64,000 nt of DNA. It comes from an uncultured Arsenicibacter sp. (GTDB taxonomy: Bacteria; Bacteroidota; Bacteroidia; Cytophagales; Spirosomataceae). Below, one piece after another: positions 1 to 8,619 of the stretch; the first letter of the stretch is position 1; the number at the start of each line of letters is the position of its first letter. Location: assembly GCF_945952095.1 (NCBI RefSeq), contig NZ_CAMFHL010000005.1, positions 20,574-84,573 on the forward strand, in the 5' to 3' direction. The notes under the pieces were generated by a model that ran no database searches, was not told where the DNA came from, and saw only the letters and a program-made list of their open reading frames with translations. Made by a program: the position numbers and the translations under genes.

Positions 1-954
1 GGCAATTTCAAAGGCCGTTCCGTGATCGACCGAGGTACGGATGATCGGCAGCCCCATCGTGATGTTCACACCCTTCACGCTGTCCATCTGCTGTTTGGCG
101 GCGTTCCACTTGAAGCCGGTCAGTTTGAACGGAATATGGCCCTGGTCGTGATACATCGCCACAATACCGCCGTAGTAGCCGGTAGCGGCTTTTGAGAACA
201 GCGTGTCAGCCGGTACGGGGCCATCGACATCGTAGCCACGGCGGCGGGCTTCTTCAACGGCGGGCAGGATTTCCTGATCGTCTTCGGTACCAAACAGGCC
301 TGAGTCGCCCGCATGCGGATTCAGACCGGCTACCCCGATTTTCAGATTTTCTTCGCCCAGCGAGATCAGCCCGTTCTGTAGCAGGTCGATTACTTCCAGA
401 ATCCGGTCTTTTTTTACCAGATCACACGCCTGCCGCAGCGAGACGTGGGTCGAAACGTGAATGACCTTCATCTGCTCCTCAACCAGCAGCATGCCATACT
501 TTTTGGTGTTGGTATAGTGGGCATAAATCTCGGTATGACCCGCAAAATGATGGCCCGCCTCGTTGATTGATTTTTTGTTGATCGGGCCGGTAACGGTGGC
601 ATCTACTTCGTTGGCCAGTGCCAGTTCGATCACCGTTTTTACGGCCGCAAACGCTGCTTCACCGGCCATGGCCGAAATCTCGCCGAACCGCAGCTGACTC
701 AGGTCAACATTGTTCAGGTCATAGACATCGACCGTTCCCGGCGTAAACAGGGCATCACGCACCTGCGTCACGGGATGAATGCGGACGGCAAGTCCCAGCC
801 GCTGTGCAATGTCGGTAAACACACCGGCATCACCGACCAGAATCGGGTTGCAGCTGTCGTAAACGGCCGGATCAAGCAGGGCTTTTATCGCAATTTCGGG
901 GCCGATGCTGGCAGGATCGCCCATCGTTATGCCCACGATTGGTTTTGTTGTCAT
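1..954 (-). CDS. pdxA: PdxA-family 4-phosphate dehydrogenase, 3' end cut by window
   Basis: The reading frame is open from the ATG at 954 to base 1 (318 codons), so only the last 15-30 residues are missing. The N-terminus reads GITMGDPASIGPEI, the PdxA signature. The three histidines expected to hold the divalent metal lie in GHTEIYA, VSTHVSL and YHDQGHIPFK, and the end has GLPIIRTSVDHGTA. PdxA oxidises 4-phosphohydroxy-threonine with NAD for vitamin B6 synthesis. PdxA2 paralogues instead act on phosphorylated threonate or erythronate. Because it follows an aldolase-family gene and an iron alcohol dehydrogenase in a glycan locus, a catabolic PdxA2 role is plausible but inferred. A downstream four-carbon acid sugar kinase gene would support that, but it lies outside the window. 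Confidence 0.93.
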   Translation of the reverse strand, partial: MTTKPIVGITMGDPASIGPEIAIKALLDPAVYDSCNPILVGDAGVFTDIAQRLGLAVRIHPVTQVRDALFTPGTVDVYDLNNVDLSQLRFGEISAMAGEAAFAAVKTVIELALANEVDATVTGPINKKSINEAGHHFAGHTEIYAHYTNTKKYGMLLVEEQMKVIHVSTHVSLRQACDLVKKDRILEVIDLLQNGLISLGEENLKIGVAGLNPHAGDSGLFGTEDDQEILPAVEEARRRGYDVDGPVPADTLFSKAATGYYGGIVAMYHDQGHIPFKLTGFKWNAAKQQMDSVKGVNITMGLPIIRTSVDHGTAFEIA

Positions 955-963
955 AATTTTTTC

Positions 964-1040
964 GGGCGACCACACGGGGTCTTTGCCGGTTTTGGGACGA
1001 CCCCATGGGGTCAGGTTTGGGCGACCACACGGGGTCGCCC
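964..1040. repeat. Three short direct repeats with hairpin, ahead of pdxA
   Basis: Three copies of a roughly 18-bp G/C-rich unit, GACCACACGGGGTC or a variant, lie at about 964-981, 996-1014 and 1019-1040. The last copy is self-complementary (GGGCGACC pairing with GGTCGCCC around a short loop). The block fills most of the 143-bp gap between the DHDPS-family gene and pdxA. It may be an mRNA processing or attenuation structure within the operon, or simply a dispersed repeat. Confidence 0.6.
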
Positions 1041-1052
1041 GTACGGGGTTGT

Positions 1053-1095
1053 CCCCTCTCCTTATTTTAAGGGGAGGGGTCGGGGGTGGGGTTTA
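1053..1095. repeat. C-run/G-run inverted repeat, family A
   Basis: CCCCTCTCCTT at 1053-1063 pairs with AAGGGGAGGGG at 1069-1079 with one mismatch, followed by a GGGGGTGGGG tract. The same element occurs at 16555-16595 and flanks the tandem array at 12921-13280. It sits just after the stop of the DHDPS-family gene, so it could also attenuate transcription between that gene and pdxA. Confidence 0.65.
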
Positions 1096-1097
1096 TG

Positions 1098-2012
1098 TTA
1101 AACGTTCTCTTTAACCAATAATTCTTCCAGCCCTGCGATTAACGCGGCGGCTTCTTTGGTTGACATCGGCTGTAAGGGCGGCATAACGTGCGGCTGGCAG
1201 AGGTTGTGCTCCTGCATCAGTACTTTCAAGGACCACAATGATTCGCCCAGGGTCCGGCCGCTCTGGTACAGGCTGCCAAACAGATCCGACTGGTGCTGAC
1301 ACGAGTAGGCCCGTTCGTGGTCACCCACGGCAATGGCTTTCTCCATTTCCTGATAAATCGACGGGAACAGGTTGCCGGTGCTTGGTACCAGCCCGTCGCT
1401 GCCGTTGATCAGCGCATAGGCCGACTTGGCGGCCCAGCCCAGAAAATGGCTGAAATCAGGCCGGTTGGCCCATAGCTTCAGCGAACGGTCCAGCCGTTCC
1501 AGGCTACGCTCCGAGTCTTTGGTGCCCACAATATTCGGGTGGTAGCTCAGCTCATCCAGCACTTCCAGCGGAATCGACATGTGGGTGGTGGCGGTGATGT
1601 TGTAAATAATCATCGGCCCCTTCACCTTGTCGGCCAGCTGCTCGAAGTAACGCTGCATCTGGCTTTCCGGGAGTGTATAATACGACGGCAGCGTAGCGGC
1701 TACCACATCAACACCGGCGTCAAAACTTTCATGCGCAAACGCCACGGACTCCTCCAGGCAATTGGACGAAATGCCGGCGTACAGCACCGTCCCGGCCGGT
1801 TTTACCCGCGCGGCCGTCCGGATGTATTCCCGCTTCAGGTCGTTCGGTAACGAGGCCGCTTCGCCCGTTGTACCCAGGATAAACGGCATGGCTTCGTGGC
1901 GGTACAGATTCGCCATAATTTTTTCGACGCCCGCCTTATCCAGCGTATGGGTTTCGGTCAGCGGGGTAACCATGGGAACAATGACGCCCCGGTATTTCTT
2001 TTTCATAGTCAT
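1098..2012 (-). CDS. Dihydrodipicolinate synthase-family aldolase
   Basis: A 304-residue protein of the DapA/NanA class I aldolase family, a single TIM barrel of normal length. GTTGEAASL lies near residues 47-55, the Tyr of the active-site relay at residue 137 (IIYNITA), and the Schiff-base Lys at 165 (VGTKDSE). The proline that usually follows YN is absent, and the motif around it is unlike true DapA, so a keto-acid sugar aldolase is more likely than lysine biosynthesis. The start lies two bases after the stop of the Fe-alcohol dehydrogenase gene, which implies co-translation. A second ATG at 2006 is an alternative start. The actual substrate cannot be read from the sequence. Confidence 0.9.
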   Translation of the reverse strand: MTMKKKYRGVIVPMVTPLTETHTLDKAGVEKIMANLYRHEAMPFILGTTGEAASLPNDLKREYIRTAARVKPAGTVLYAGISSNCLEESVAFAHESFDAGVDVVAATLPSYYTLPESQMQRYFEQLADKVKGPMIIYNITATTHMSIPLEVLDELSYHPNIVGTKDSERSLERLDRSLKLWANRPDFSHFLGWAAKSAYALINGSDGLVPSTGNLFPSIYQEMEKAIAVGDHERAYSCQHQSDLFGSLYQSGRTLGESLWSLKVLMQEHNLCQPHVMPPLQPMSTKEAAALIAGLEELLVKENV

Positions 2013-2014
2013 CT

Positions 2015-3163
2015 TCAGTAGGCGGCCTCGTATATGGTTATGGCATCGGCGAGGGTAATCTCCCGCGGATTATTCTTCAGCAATCGGGTAATTTTCAGGG
2101 CATCTCCGGCCATTTCCGGGATCGCCTCATGCGGAATACCGACCTCACTCAGCCGCGCCGGAATGCCGCACGCCTGATTGAGTTCCCGGATTTTAGCAAT
2201 CCCGCGCTGAGCGGTCTCCCCGTCAGTTTCTCCCCGCTCACAGCCGAGAGCCAGCGCGACCTGCGCGTAACGGTCCGGAGCCGCCGGGGCATTAAACGCC
2301 ATGACATACGGCAGCAACAAGGCATTGGATAAGCCATGCGGCAGATGGAACAAGCTACCCAGCGGATATGCCAGCGCATGCACGCCGGCCGTATTGACCG
2401 GTCCCAGACAGAAACCACCCAGCAGACTGCCCATCGCGACCTGCGAACGGGCTTCCTCGTCTGATCCGTTGGTCACCGCCTGCACCAGATGTGCGGCGAT
2501 CAGGCGCATGCCCTCAAACGCATAGAGGTCGATCAGCGGATGGGCGAACTTGTTGGTGTAGGCCTCCAGACAATGCGTCAGGGCATCCATACCGGTAGCT
2601 GCCGTGATGGCCGGGGGAACGCTCAGGGTCAGCAACGGATCAACATAGACCCGATCCGGCACCAGAAACGGGCTGATGATGCCTTTTTTCTGGTTGTCCG
2701 TCTCATCGACCAGAATCGCATTCGGCGACACCTCACTGCCCGTGCCCGAGGTGGCCGGCACGCAGATCAGCGTCCGGCTGCGGCCTGCCAACAAGCCAAT
2801 GCCTACGTACTCAGCCAGCGTTTGGGCATTGCCCAGCTGCGCCGCAACCAGCTTGGCCACGTCGAGGACACTGCCGCCCCCGATGCCCAGCACCACCTCC
2901 GGGTCGAAGGGTTCGGCTACGGCCATCAATGCACGGAAATCGGCGAAGGTCGGCTCCTGCACAATGCTGGTATCGGTCTGTACCGTAATACCCGCTGCCG
3001 TAAGCTGCGCGATCAGTGGTGCCAGCTGGCCCAGCAACGGGCTGATGGTTACGATGAACACCTTTTTTTTGCCCAGACCGGCCAGATCACCGGCCAGTTG
3101 GGAAAGCGTGCCGTTCCCGAAAACCAGCTTACCGGGAAAATGTATGTGTAATGCCTGCGTCAT
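2015..3163 (-). CDS. Iron-containing alcohol dehydrogenase
   Basis: A 382-residue group III (iron-dependent) alcohol dehydrogenase. The NAD-binding GGGS is at residues 95-98. The four metal ligands expected for the family are present: Asp193 and His197 in GMDALTHCLEAY, His262 in AGVHALAYPLG, and His276 in HLPHGLSN. The segment CVPATSGTGSEVSP is typical. It is cytoplasmic, with no signal peptide. It sits three bases after the sialidase-like gene and directly before the aldolase and PdxA-like genes. That order suggests it oxidises or reduces a sugar-acid or aldehyde intermediate released from the glycan, which is inference. In the family, substrates range from butanol to lactaldehyde and maleylacetate. 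Confidence 0.92.
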   Translation of the reverse strand: MTQALHIHFPGKLVFGNGTLSQLAGDLAGLGKKKVFIVTISPLLGQLAPLIAQLTAAGITVQTDTSIVQEPTFADFRALMAVAEPFDPEVVLGIGGGSVLDVAKLVAAQLGNAQTLAEYVGIGLLAGRSRTLICVPATSGTGSEVSPNAILVDETDNQKKGIISPFLVPDRVYVDPLLTLSVPPAITAATGMDALTHCLEAYTNKFAHPLIDLYAFEGMRLIAAHLVQAVTNGSDEEARSQVAMGSLLGGFCLGPVNTAGVHALAYPLGSLFHLPHGLSNALLLPYVMAFNAPAAPDRYAQVALALGCERGETDGETAQRGIAKIRELNQACGIPARLSEVGIPHEAIPEMAGDALKITRLLKNNPREITLADAITIYEAAY

Positions 3164-3166
3164 GCG

Positions 3167-4306
3167 TCAGTCTTTTGTAATTTCTCCGGCTACGGGTGGC
3201 GAATAGCCGTCCAGTGCAGGCCAGATACCGTTTTCAATCGTTTTGGTTTTCAGCTTCTTCGGATTCACAACCGCGTGTTTGATCTTCTGCCGCCGCCAGG
3301 TATAAATGACATGCACCATCCCGTCTTTGGTCTGAATCACCGATGGATATGAATACTGACTGATCGGTGAATCTTCCAGAATCAGCGCCGCTTTCCACGT
3401 CTTGCCGTCGTCCGAGACGGAGAGGTTCAGCGGGGTACGCGGTCCTTTCGCCAGGGTGCCGGGGGGCAGCACATGGTTATAGACCAGCACCTGCCCCCCG
3501 TCGCGGAGCGTCACCGCATCCGTCCCCGAATTGTTGTTCGGCAGGTTGGTTTTGGCCAGGGCCGACCAGGTTTCGCCGTTATCCTGCGACCATGCTTCGA
3601 GCAACGCCCGGTCGCGGCTGCGCGCCAGTATCTGTAGTTTGCCGTTTTTATGTACCAGCACACTTGGCTGGATACCGTTCAGGGTTTTGCCGTCGTTAAT
3701 CGGCCCGACCTTGCGCCACGTCTTGCCGAAATCCGGCGTTACCTCAAAGTGAATCTTCCAGCCATCGCCTTCCGTGCTTGTCGGACAAATCAGGTTACCG
3801 TTTGCCAACAGAACCGGCTTGTTTTTGACGGGCCCGATAAACCCGTCCGGCAAGGGGTTGGCCGCCGACCAGGTTTTCCCGCCGTCTGCCGACGTTTTCA
3901 GCCAGCCTTTCCACTTCGACGGACTCGGGCCTATTTTGTAAAACAGCATCAGCTCGCCCCCCGGAATCTGGTACAATACCGGATTCCAGCACGCATACCG
4001 CAGTGTGTCGTTGATAATGCCGTTGGCTACGTTTTGCGGCGCACCCCACGCCCCGTTTTCGTACCGGCTGACCCAGATACAGACATCCGGATTTCGTTCT
4101 TTAGTACCGCCAAACCACGCGGATACCAGTCCGGCTGGGGTTTCGGCAATCGTGGCCGCGTGGCTTTCCGGAAACGGCGGATTCTCCACCACAAACTCGT
4201 CCTTTATCAGCCCCGTTTGCCATTTGGCCAGCTGTGCCTGACTCAGATGCCCGATACTCAGGCAAACCAGCAGGGGCAGCAGTGCTTTTATTCCATTCAG
4301 TTTCAT
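3167..4306 (-). CDS. Secreted sialidase-like BNR/Asp-box protein
   Basis: About 379 residues from the chosen ATG at 4306, which gives a clean signal peptide (MKLNGIKALLPLLVCL... ending SQAQ). An in-frame ATG lies at 4315, and the longest frame to 4363 would run into the upstream gene. Four Asp-box-like motifs are visible: SADGGKTWSA, TPDFGKTWRK, SQDNGETWSA and SDDGKTWKA. Together they indicate a six-bladed beta-propeller of the sialidase superfamily. Bacteroidota homologues are called exo-alpha-sialidase or BNR-repeat protein, and many are not true neuraminidases. In this locus it may act on another acidic or deoxy sugar. It lies 13 bp after the rhamnosidase gene. Confidence 0.8.
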   Translation of the reverse strand: MKLNGIKALLPLLVCLSIGHLSQAQLAKWQTGLIKDEFVVENPPFPESHAATIAETPAGLVSAWFGGTKERNPDVCIWVSRYENGAWGAPQNVANGIINDTLRYACWNPVLYQIPGGELMLFYKIGPSPSKWKGWLKTSADGGKTWSAANPLPDGFIGPVKNKPVLLANGNLICPTSTEGDGWKIHFEVTPDFGKTWRKVGPINDGKTLNGIQPSVLVHKNGKLQILARSRDRALLEAWSQDNGETWSALAKTNLPNNNSGTDAVTLRDGGQVLVYNHVLPPGTLAKGPRTPLNLSVSDDGKTWKAALILEDSPISQYSYPSVIQTKDGMVHVIYTWRRQKIKHAVVNPKKLKTKTIENGIWPALDGYSPPVAGEITKD

Positions 4307-4319
4307 ATGCATCATTCGT

Positions 4320-7079
4320 TTACAGGCTGCTGCTGAACCTATACGTTCCCGACCCAACCTCAAAAACAGCCCGTCCGGCCCCGGTTTTTACCAGTTTTAT
4401 CCCCGCTGCCGAAGCAGCCTTCCTGCCGCCCTCCAGCACCTGGCCCGCATCCTGCGCCGGTATATGCACCAGAGCTTTAGTATTGGCCGGTATCGTTATG
4501 TTCCAGCTAAAGCTGTTTTTCTCCTGCTTCCAGTCCGACACAATCTGCCCGTATGGTGAGCGGTAGGCGGCCTTAACGGCATTCAGTCCCGCCGGTAGTT
4601 CCGGCTTCATGACAATCGTTTTAAACGCCGGTGCATCCGGAGCCGACTGAATCCCTGCCAGGTGTTCGTAGTACCACACCAGCAGGTCGCCCAGGAGCAT
4701 AATGTGGTTGCCGGAGTTCATTTCGGGATTGGCCGTGTCGCCGTTCCAGAGTTCCCAGATGGTGGTAGCCCCGTGATCGGCCATGTATCCCCAGCTCGGG
4801 TAGTCGCGGTTGGTGGCAATCCGGTAGGCAATATCTGTCCGGCCGTTATCGGTCAGGCCGCGCATCAGCCACTGGGTACCGATAACGCCGGTACTGATGT
4901 GGCCTTTATGTTCGTTCAGGATTTTATCGGTAATACACGCCATGACCTGCGGTTTTACCGTTTCCGGCACAATGCCGAACGCCAGCGGCAACAGGTTGGC
5001 CGTAACGGTATTGTTGCCGTACTGACCCGCTGTCTGGTTCAGAAAGCGCTGGTTAAACACCGTTTTCATGGTGGCGGCGGTGCCGGAAAACGCTTCGGCA
5101 TCGGCCGGTACATCCAGAAGGCGCGCGAACCGCTCCATCGTTTGCAGCAGGTGGATGTAGGTTGCCGAAGCCAGCAGTGCCCCTTCCGTAATCCGCGCCG
5201 GATCCTTCGCATGAATCAGTTCCTTCGCTTCCGGCGGCACGCACCAGTCGCCGTATTTATCTTTGGTCACCAGGCCGTTTTCAGTATAGCGGTCCGCCAT
5301 ATACAGCATCCACTTTTTCATCGACGGATAATGTTTCCGGACCGTTTCGAGGTCGCCAAACTGCCGGTAAAGCATGTCGGCTACATTCAGGTAGGTGCCT
5401 GGCCAGGTCACGTTATCACCGTAATAGCGCCAGAACGCCGGTGCCACATCGGGAATACTGCCATCGGCTTTCTGCGACTGCGCAATATCATCGAGCCACT
5501 TGGCATATAGCCGGCTGTTGTCGAACAGGAAGCTCTCGCCGTAAGCGCCGGTGCTGCGGTCGCCCAGCCAAGGCTGGCGTTCGTTCCGCTGCGGACAGTC
5601 AACGGGCATCCCCTTGTAGTTGCTCAGGATACCCCAGTACGCATTCCGGTGAATCTGATTCAGCGTCGGATCTGAACTGGTGAATGTGCCGATAGTAGCC
5701 ATGTCGTCGTAGACCACCCGCCCGTCGAAGTCGTTTAGGGTCGGGGTGCCCGGATAACCGGTAATCTCAGCGTACCGGAAACCGTGGTAGATAAACGTCG
5801 GCTCCCACGATTCGGCGCCCCCGCCTTTAAGGGTATACAGGTCTGTTACTTTGGCGTCGCGGAGGTTCCGGACGTAGAGTTCGCCGCCCGGTTGCAGGGT
5901 TTCCGCGAACCGCAGTTTCACCTGCGTGCCGCGCGGCCCGGTTACCCGCATCCGCAGCCAGCCCGCCATATTCTGGCCCATATCGAGGATGTAGCGTCCG
6001 TCGGGCAGGCGGGTCAGCCCCACCGGCCGGATGGTCTGCATCACCTTCATGTTGGGGTTCATCTGGGCTTCGTACTGTCCGCCCGGCTCCTGCACAAGTT
6101 CGGCCTTCAGCCAGTTTTTATCGTCGAAACCGGCGGTGGTCCAGCCCGTCAGTTCTTTGGTGGCATCGTATTCTTCACCGTCGTATTCGTTATTGGTCCG
6201 GATCGGTCCTTCGGCCGTAACTTTCCATGACTCGTCGGTCGTGACCACCTCCCGACTGCCGTCGGCATAGGTAATATCCAGATTCAGCAGCAGCTTCGGA
6301 TAACCGAACGTCTTGATTTTGTATGGCTTATAATTCTGCCGCATCGCATAATACCGCCCGTTACCCAGTACAGTTCCGATGGCATTTGCGCCGTTTCGCA
6401 GCAGTTTTGTTACGTCAAAGGCATTGTACTTAACCCCCTGCGTGTAATCGGTCGGGCCGGGGGCCAGCACCTGATCACCGACTTTCTGTCCGTTCAGATA
6501 CAGTTCGTACAGACCGAGGCCGATGATATAAGCCGTTGCCTGACTGATTTCTTTTTTCGCGGTGAATTCCTTGCGGAAATACCGGGCCGACAGCCGGGCA
6601 AAGGTCTTTTCATCGTCCCACGCAAAGGCACGGTCCAGCCCGATCCAGCGGCCTTTCCATTCGACATAGTGCAGCATACCCACGCTCCAGTAAGCCGGAT
6701 CGCTCCAGCTGGTTTCGCCCTGGTTTGTCCAGACTTTTACCTTCCAGAAACAGCGCGTCCGGCTTTTCAGCGCCTTACCGGCATACCGCATGTGCAGACT
6801 CTGATCCGTCTCCATCTTCCCCGAATCCCACAAATCGCCCTGATTAGCCGCGAGTTTTTCCGGACTCGACGCAACCAGCACCTGACAGGCCGTCTGCACA
6901 ATCCCGCGGCCCGTGCCGGTAATGGTCCAGCTCAGCCGTGGCCGCAGCGCATCAATGCCTTCCGGATTGGTCAGTAGTTCGCACCGCAGCTCCCCCGCCG
7001 ATACGCCGGCATCCGACGCCCCGACTGTTGTCAGCCAGCACCCCATCAGGGTAATCAGAAAAAGACACGCTCGTTTCAT
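4320..7079 (-). CDS. Alpha-L-rhamnosidase, GH78
   Basis: A 919-residue secreted enzyme with an N-terminal signal peptide (MKRACLFLITLMGCWLTTVGA). The usual GH78 opening follows (ELRCELLTNPEGIDALRPRLSW), then beta-sandwich domains and an (alpha/alpha)6 barrel. The catalytic barrel shows DCPQRNERQPWLGDRS around residue 495 with the expected cluster of acidic residues, plus ATTIWELWNGD and NSGNHIMLLGDLLVWYYEHLAGI near residues 760-800. It removes terminal alpha-L-rhamnose from pectins or plant glycosides, probably in the periplasm. It is packed in an operon, 5 bp after the acetylesterase gene and 13 bp before the sialidase-like gene. Confidence 0.95.
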   Translation of the reverse strand: MKRACLFLITLMGCWLTTVGASDAGVSAGELRCELLTNPEGIDALRPRLSWTITGTGRGIVQTACQVLVASSPEKLAANQGDLWDSGKMETDQSLHMRYAGKALKSRTRCFWKVKVWTNQGETSWSDPAYWSVGMLHYVEWKGRWIGLDRAFAWDDEKTFARLSARYFRKEFTAKKEISQATAYIIGLGLYELYLNGQKVGDQVLAPGPTDYTQGVKYNAFDVTKLLRNGANAIGTVLGNGRYYAMRQNYKPYKIKTFGYPKLLLNLDITYADGSREVVTTDESWKVTAEGPIRTNNEYDGEEYDATKELTGWTTAGFDDKNWLKAELVQEPGGQYEAQMNPNMKVMQTIRPVGLTRLPDGRYILDMGQNMAGWLRMRVTGPRGTQVKLRFAETLQPGGELYVRNLRDAKVTDLYTLKGGGAESWEPTFIYHGFRYAEITGYPGTPTLNDFDGRVVYDDMATIGTFTSSDPTLNQIHRNAYWGILSNYKGMPVDCPQRNERQPWLGDRSTGAYGESFLFDNSRLYAKWLDDIAQSQKADGSIPDVAPAFWRYYGDNVTWPGTYLNVADMLYRQFGDLETVRKHYPSMKKWMLYMADRYTENGLVTKDKYGDWCVPPEAKELIHAKDPARITEGALLASATYIHLLQTMERFARLLDVPADAEAFSGTAATMKTVFNQRFLNQTAGQYGNNTVTANLLPLAFGIVPETVKPQVMACITDKILNEHKGHISTGVIGTQWLMRGLTDNGRTDIAYRIATNRDYPSWGYMADHGATTIWELWNGDTANPEMNSGNHIMLLGDLLVWYYEHLAGIQSAPDAPAFKTIVMKPELPAGLNAVKAAYRSPYGQIVSDWKQEKNSFSWNITIPANTKALVHIPAQDAGQVLEGGRKAASAAGIKLVKTGAGRAVFEVGSGTYRFSSSL

Positions 7080-7084
7080 GTTCG

Positions 7085-8518
7085 TTAGTTCAAGGTCCCG
7101 GCCAACGGATTATCTGTCCGGAACGGTCGGGCCGGTAAGCCTTCCTTATTGATTAAATTCGGTTGTGCCGCTTCGTCCCAGCCGAAGCGCACCGCGACCG
7201 GTTTACGCACTGCCTCAGCCCTGACCACCACCCTATTGCCGTCGATGGTTGCCTGCGCCGGATGAAAGACGCCGTCTTTACCGGCCACCATAAAACCCGT
7301 CAGCGGTTGCCCGTCCCGGCTGACCAGGCCAGTGCCCTGGTTGTCAAACGTCAGCACGGCCGCCTGACCTTTGCGTTTCATCTGCCGGAAAGTTGGTCCC
7401 GAAGCAACTATCTCCGTGAGGCCGTAGGTTTTATTCAGCGCCACCAGCGCCAGCCGCCGGCCGATTTCCCACTTGTAGGACGGATGAATGTCCGTCAGGT
7501 CGTCGGCCAGATCTGTCGTGACGATCATGCCCGTGTTGGGCAGTTGCAGCACCAGTTCCTGTGCCTCGCGGAAGGCAGGCAGCGTTTCTCTGGTCAGTAC
7601 CACTTTATTCCCCTTCGATTCCGAGTACATAAACGGAGCGATTGAGACATAGTAGACCGGTAATCCGGTGTCCTGCCAGGCAGTTCGCCAGCTGGTAATC
7701 AGTGCTTTCATTTTTTGGGCATAGGTCGTTGTTTCGTTCAGGAAACAATTCGACTCGCCCTGGTACCAGAGAAATCCCGCTAGTCCGAACGGCACCAGCG
7801 GCCGGATCATGGGCTCATAAAACTTACCCGGTTCCCCTTCCAGCTTCTGGTTTGCGAAAAAAGGTTCGGCGCGGAACCCCTCTTCCGGAATCCAAGGCTC
7901 AATCCGGCTCCCCGGCACAGCCGACGAAATCACGCCGACGGGCACCTGCAACCGCTTTTGCAGTTCTTTGGCAAAGAAGTAGGCGGGTGCCGAAAACGAC
8001 CGCAACGCCGAGTCGCGGGCAACGCTCCAGCCACGGTGTAGCGAGTCGGGTTTGATCAGCTCCTTGCGGTTCACCAGAAAAATGCGGATGTCCGGATTGC
8101 TGGCAACCTCCAGTTCATCGACCGGATTCGGGCCATCGACCACCGGCCGCTTCACCTTGCTGTTTTTCCGCATCGTAAACTCCATGTTCGACTGTCCCGA
8201 ACACAGCCATACCTCTCCTACCAGAATGTTTTCCAGCCGGATGGTATTGGTCCCGCTGATCACCATGGCAACCGGTACGTTCGACGCTGTCAGCGGCTGC
8301 AGCACCACCTGCCAGCGCCCCTGTACATCGGCCGTTGTTTCGGGCCGCTGACCGGCAAACTGCACCGACACCCGTTCACCGGCGGTGGCCTTGCCCCAGA
8401 TCGTCAGCGGCTTGTTCCGTTGCAGAACCATGTTATGCCCCAGAATCCGCGGCAACACCACAGCCCCTTCCGCACGGACTGATGCTAACAGGGTCAGTAT
8501 GAGGAGGAATCGGATCAT
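7085..8518 (-). CDS. Sialate O-acetylesterase-type carbohydrate esterase
   Basis: A 477-residue secreted protein (signal peptide ending near residue 19). It carries the SASA/SGNH esterase motifs: the nucleophile Ser110 in CSGQSNMEF, LWYQGESN in the middle, and the catalytic Asp-His pair in DLTDIHPSYKW near residue 338. Such enzymes remove acetyl groups from sialic acids or from plant cell-wall sugars. Next to a rhamnosidase and an apiosidase, pectin or RG-II deacetylation is the likelier job (inference). The length fits the family. Confidence 0.9.
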   Translation of the reverse strand: MIRFLLILTLLASVRAEGAVVLPRILGHNMVLQRNKPLTIWGKATAGERVSVQFAGQRPETTADVQGRWQVVLQPLTASNVPVAMVISGTNTIRLENILVGEVWLCSGQSNMEFTMRKNSKVKRPVVDGPNPVDELEVASNPDIRIFLVNRKELIKPDSLHRGWSVARDSALRSFSAPAYFFAKELQKRLQVPVGVISSAVPGSRIEPWIPEEGFRAEPFFANQKLEGEPGKFYEPMIRPLVPFGLAGFLWYQGESNCFLNETTTYAQKMKALITSWRTAWQDTGLPVYYVSIAPFMYSESKGNKVVLTRETLPAFREAQELVLQLPNTGMIVTTDLADDLTDIHPSYKWEIGRRLALVALNKTYGLTEIVASGPTFRQMKRKGQAAVLTFDNQGTGLVSRDGQPLTGFMVAGKDGVFHPAQATIDGNRVVVRAEAVRKPVAVRFGWDEAAQPNLINKEGLPARPFRTDNPLAGTLN

Positions 8519-8539
8519 ATCTTTTTAATGAGCGAAAGG

Positions 8540-8619
8540 GTGAAAGAGCGAAAGAGTGTTATGCCAAAGCGGTATTCCGATGTGTGGCGTCCCGCTCTTT
8601 CATTCTTTCGCTCTTTCAC
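8540..8619. repeat. Inverted repeat of GAAAGAGCGAAAGAGTG type, family B
   Basis: GTGAAAGAGCGAAAGAGTG at 8540-8558 pairs with CATTCTTTCGCTCTTTCAC at 8601-8619 (one mismatch) across a 42-base loop. It fills the gap before the acetylesterase gene, and its right arm runs into the stop codon of the upstream sialidase-like gene. The same sequence type recurs at 32797-32917. It may serve as a terminator-like hairpin. Confidence 0.7.
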
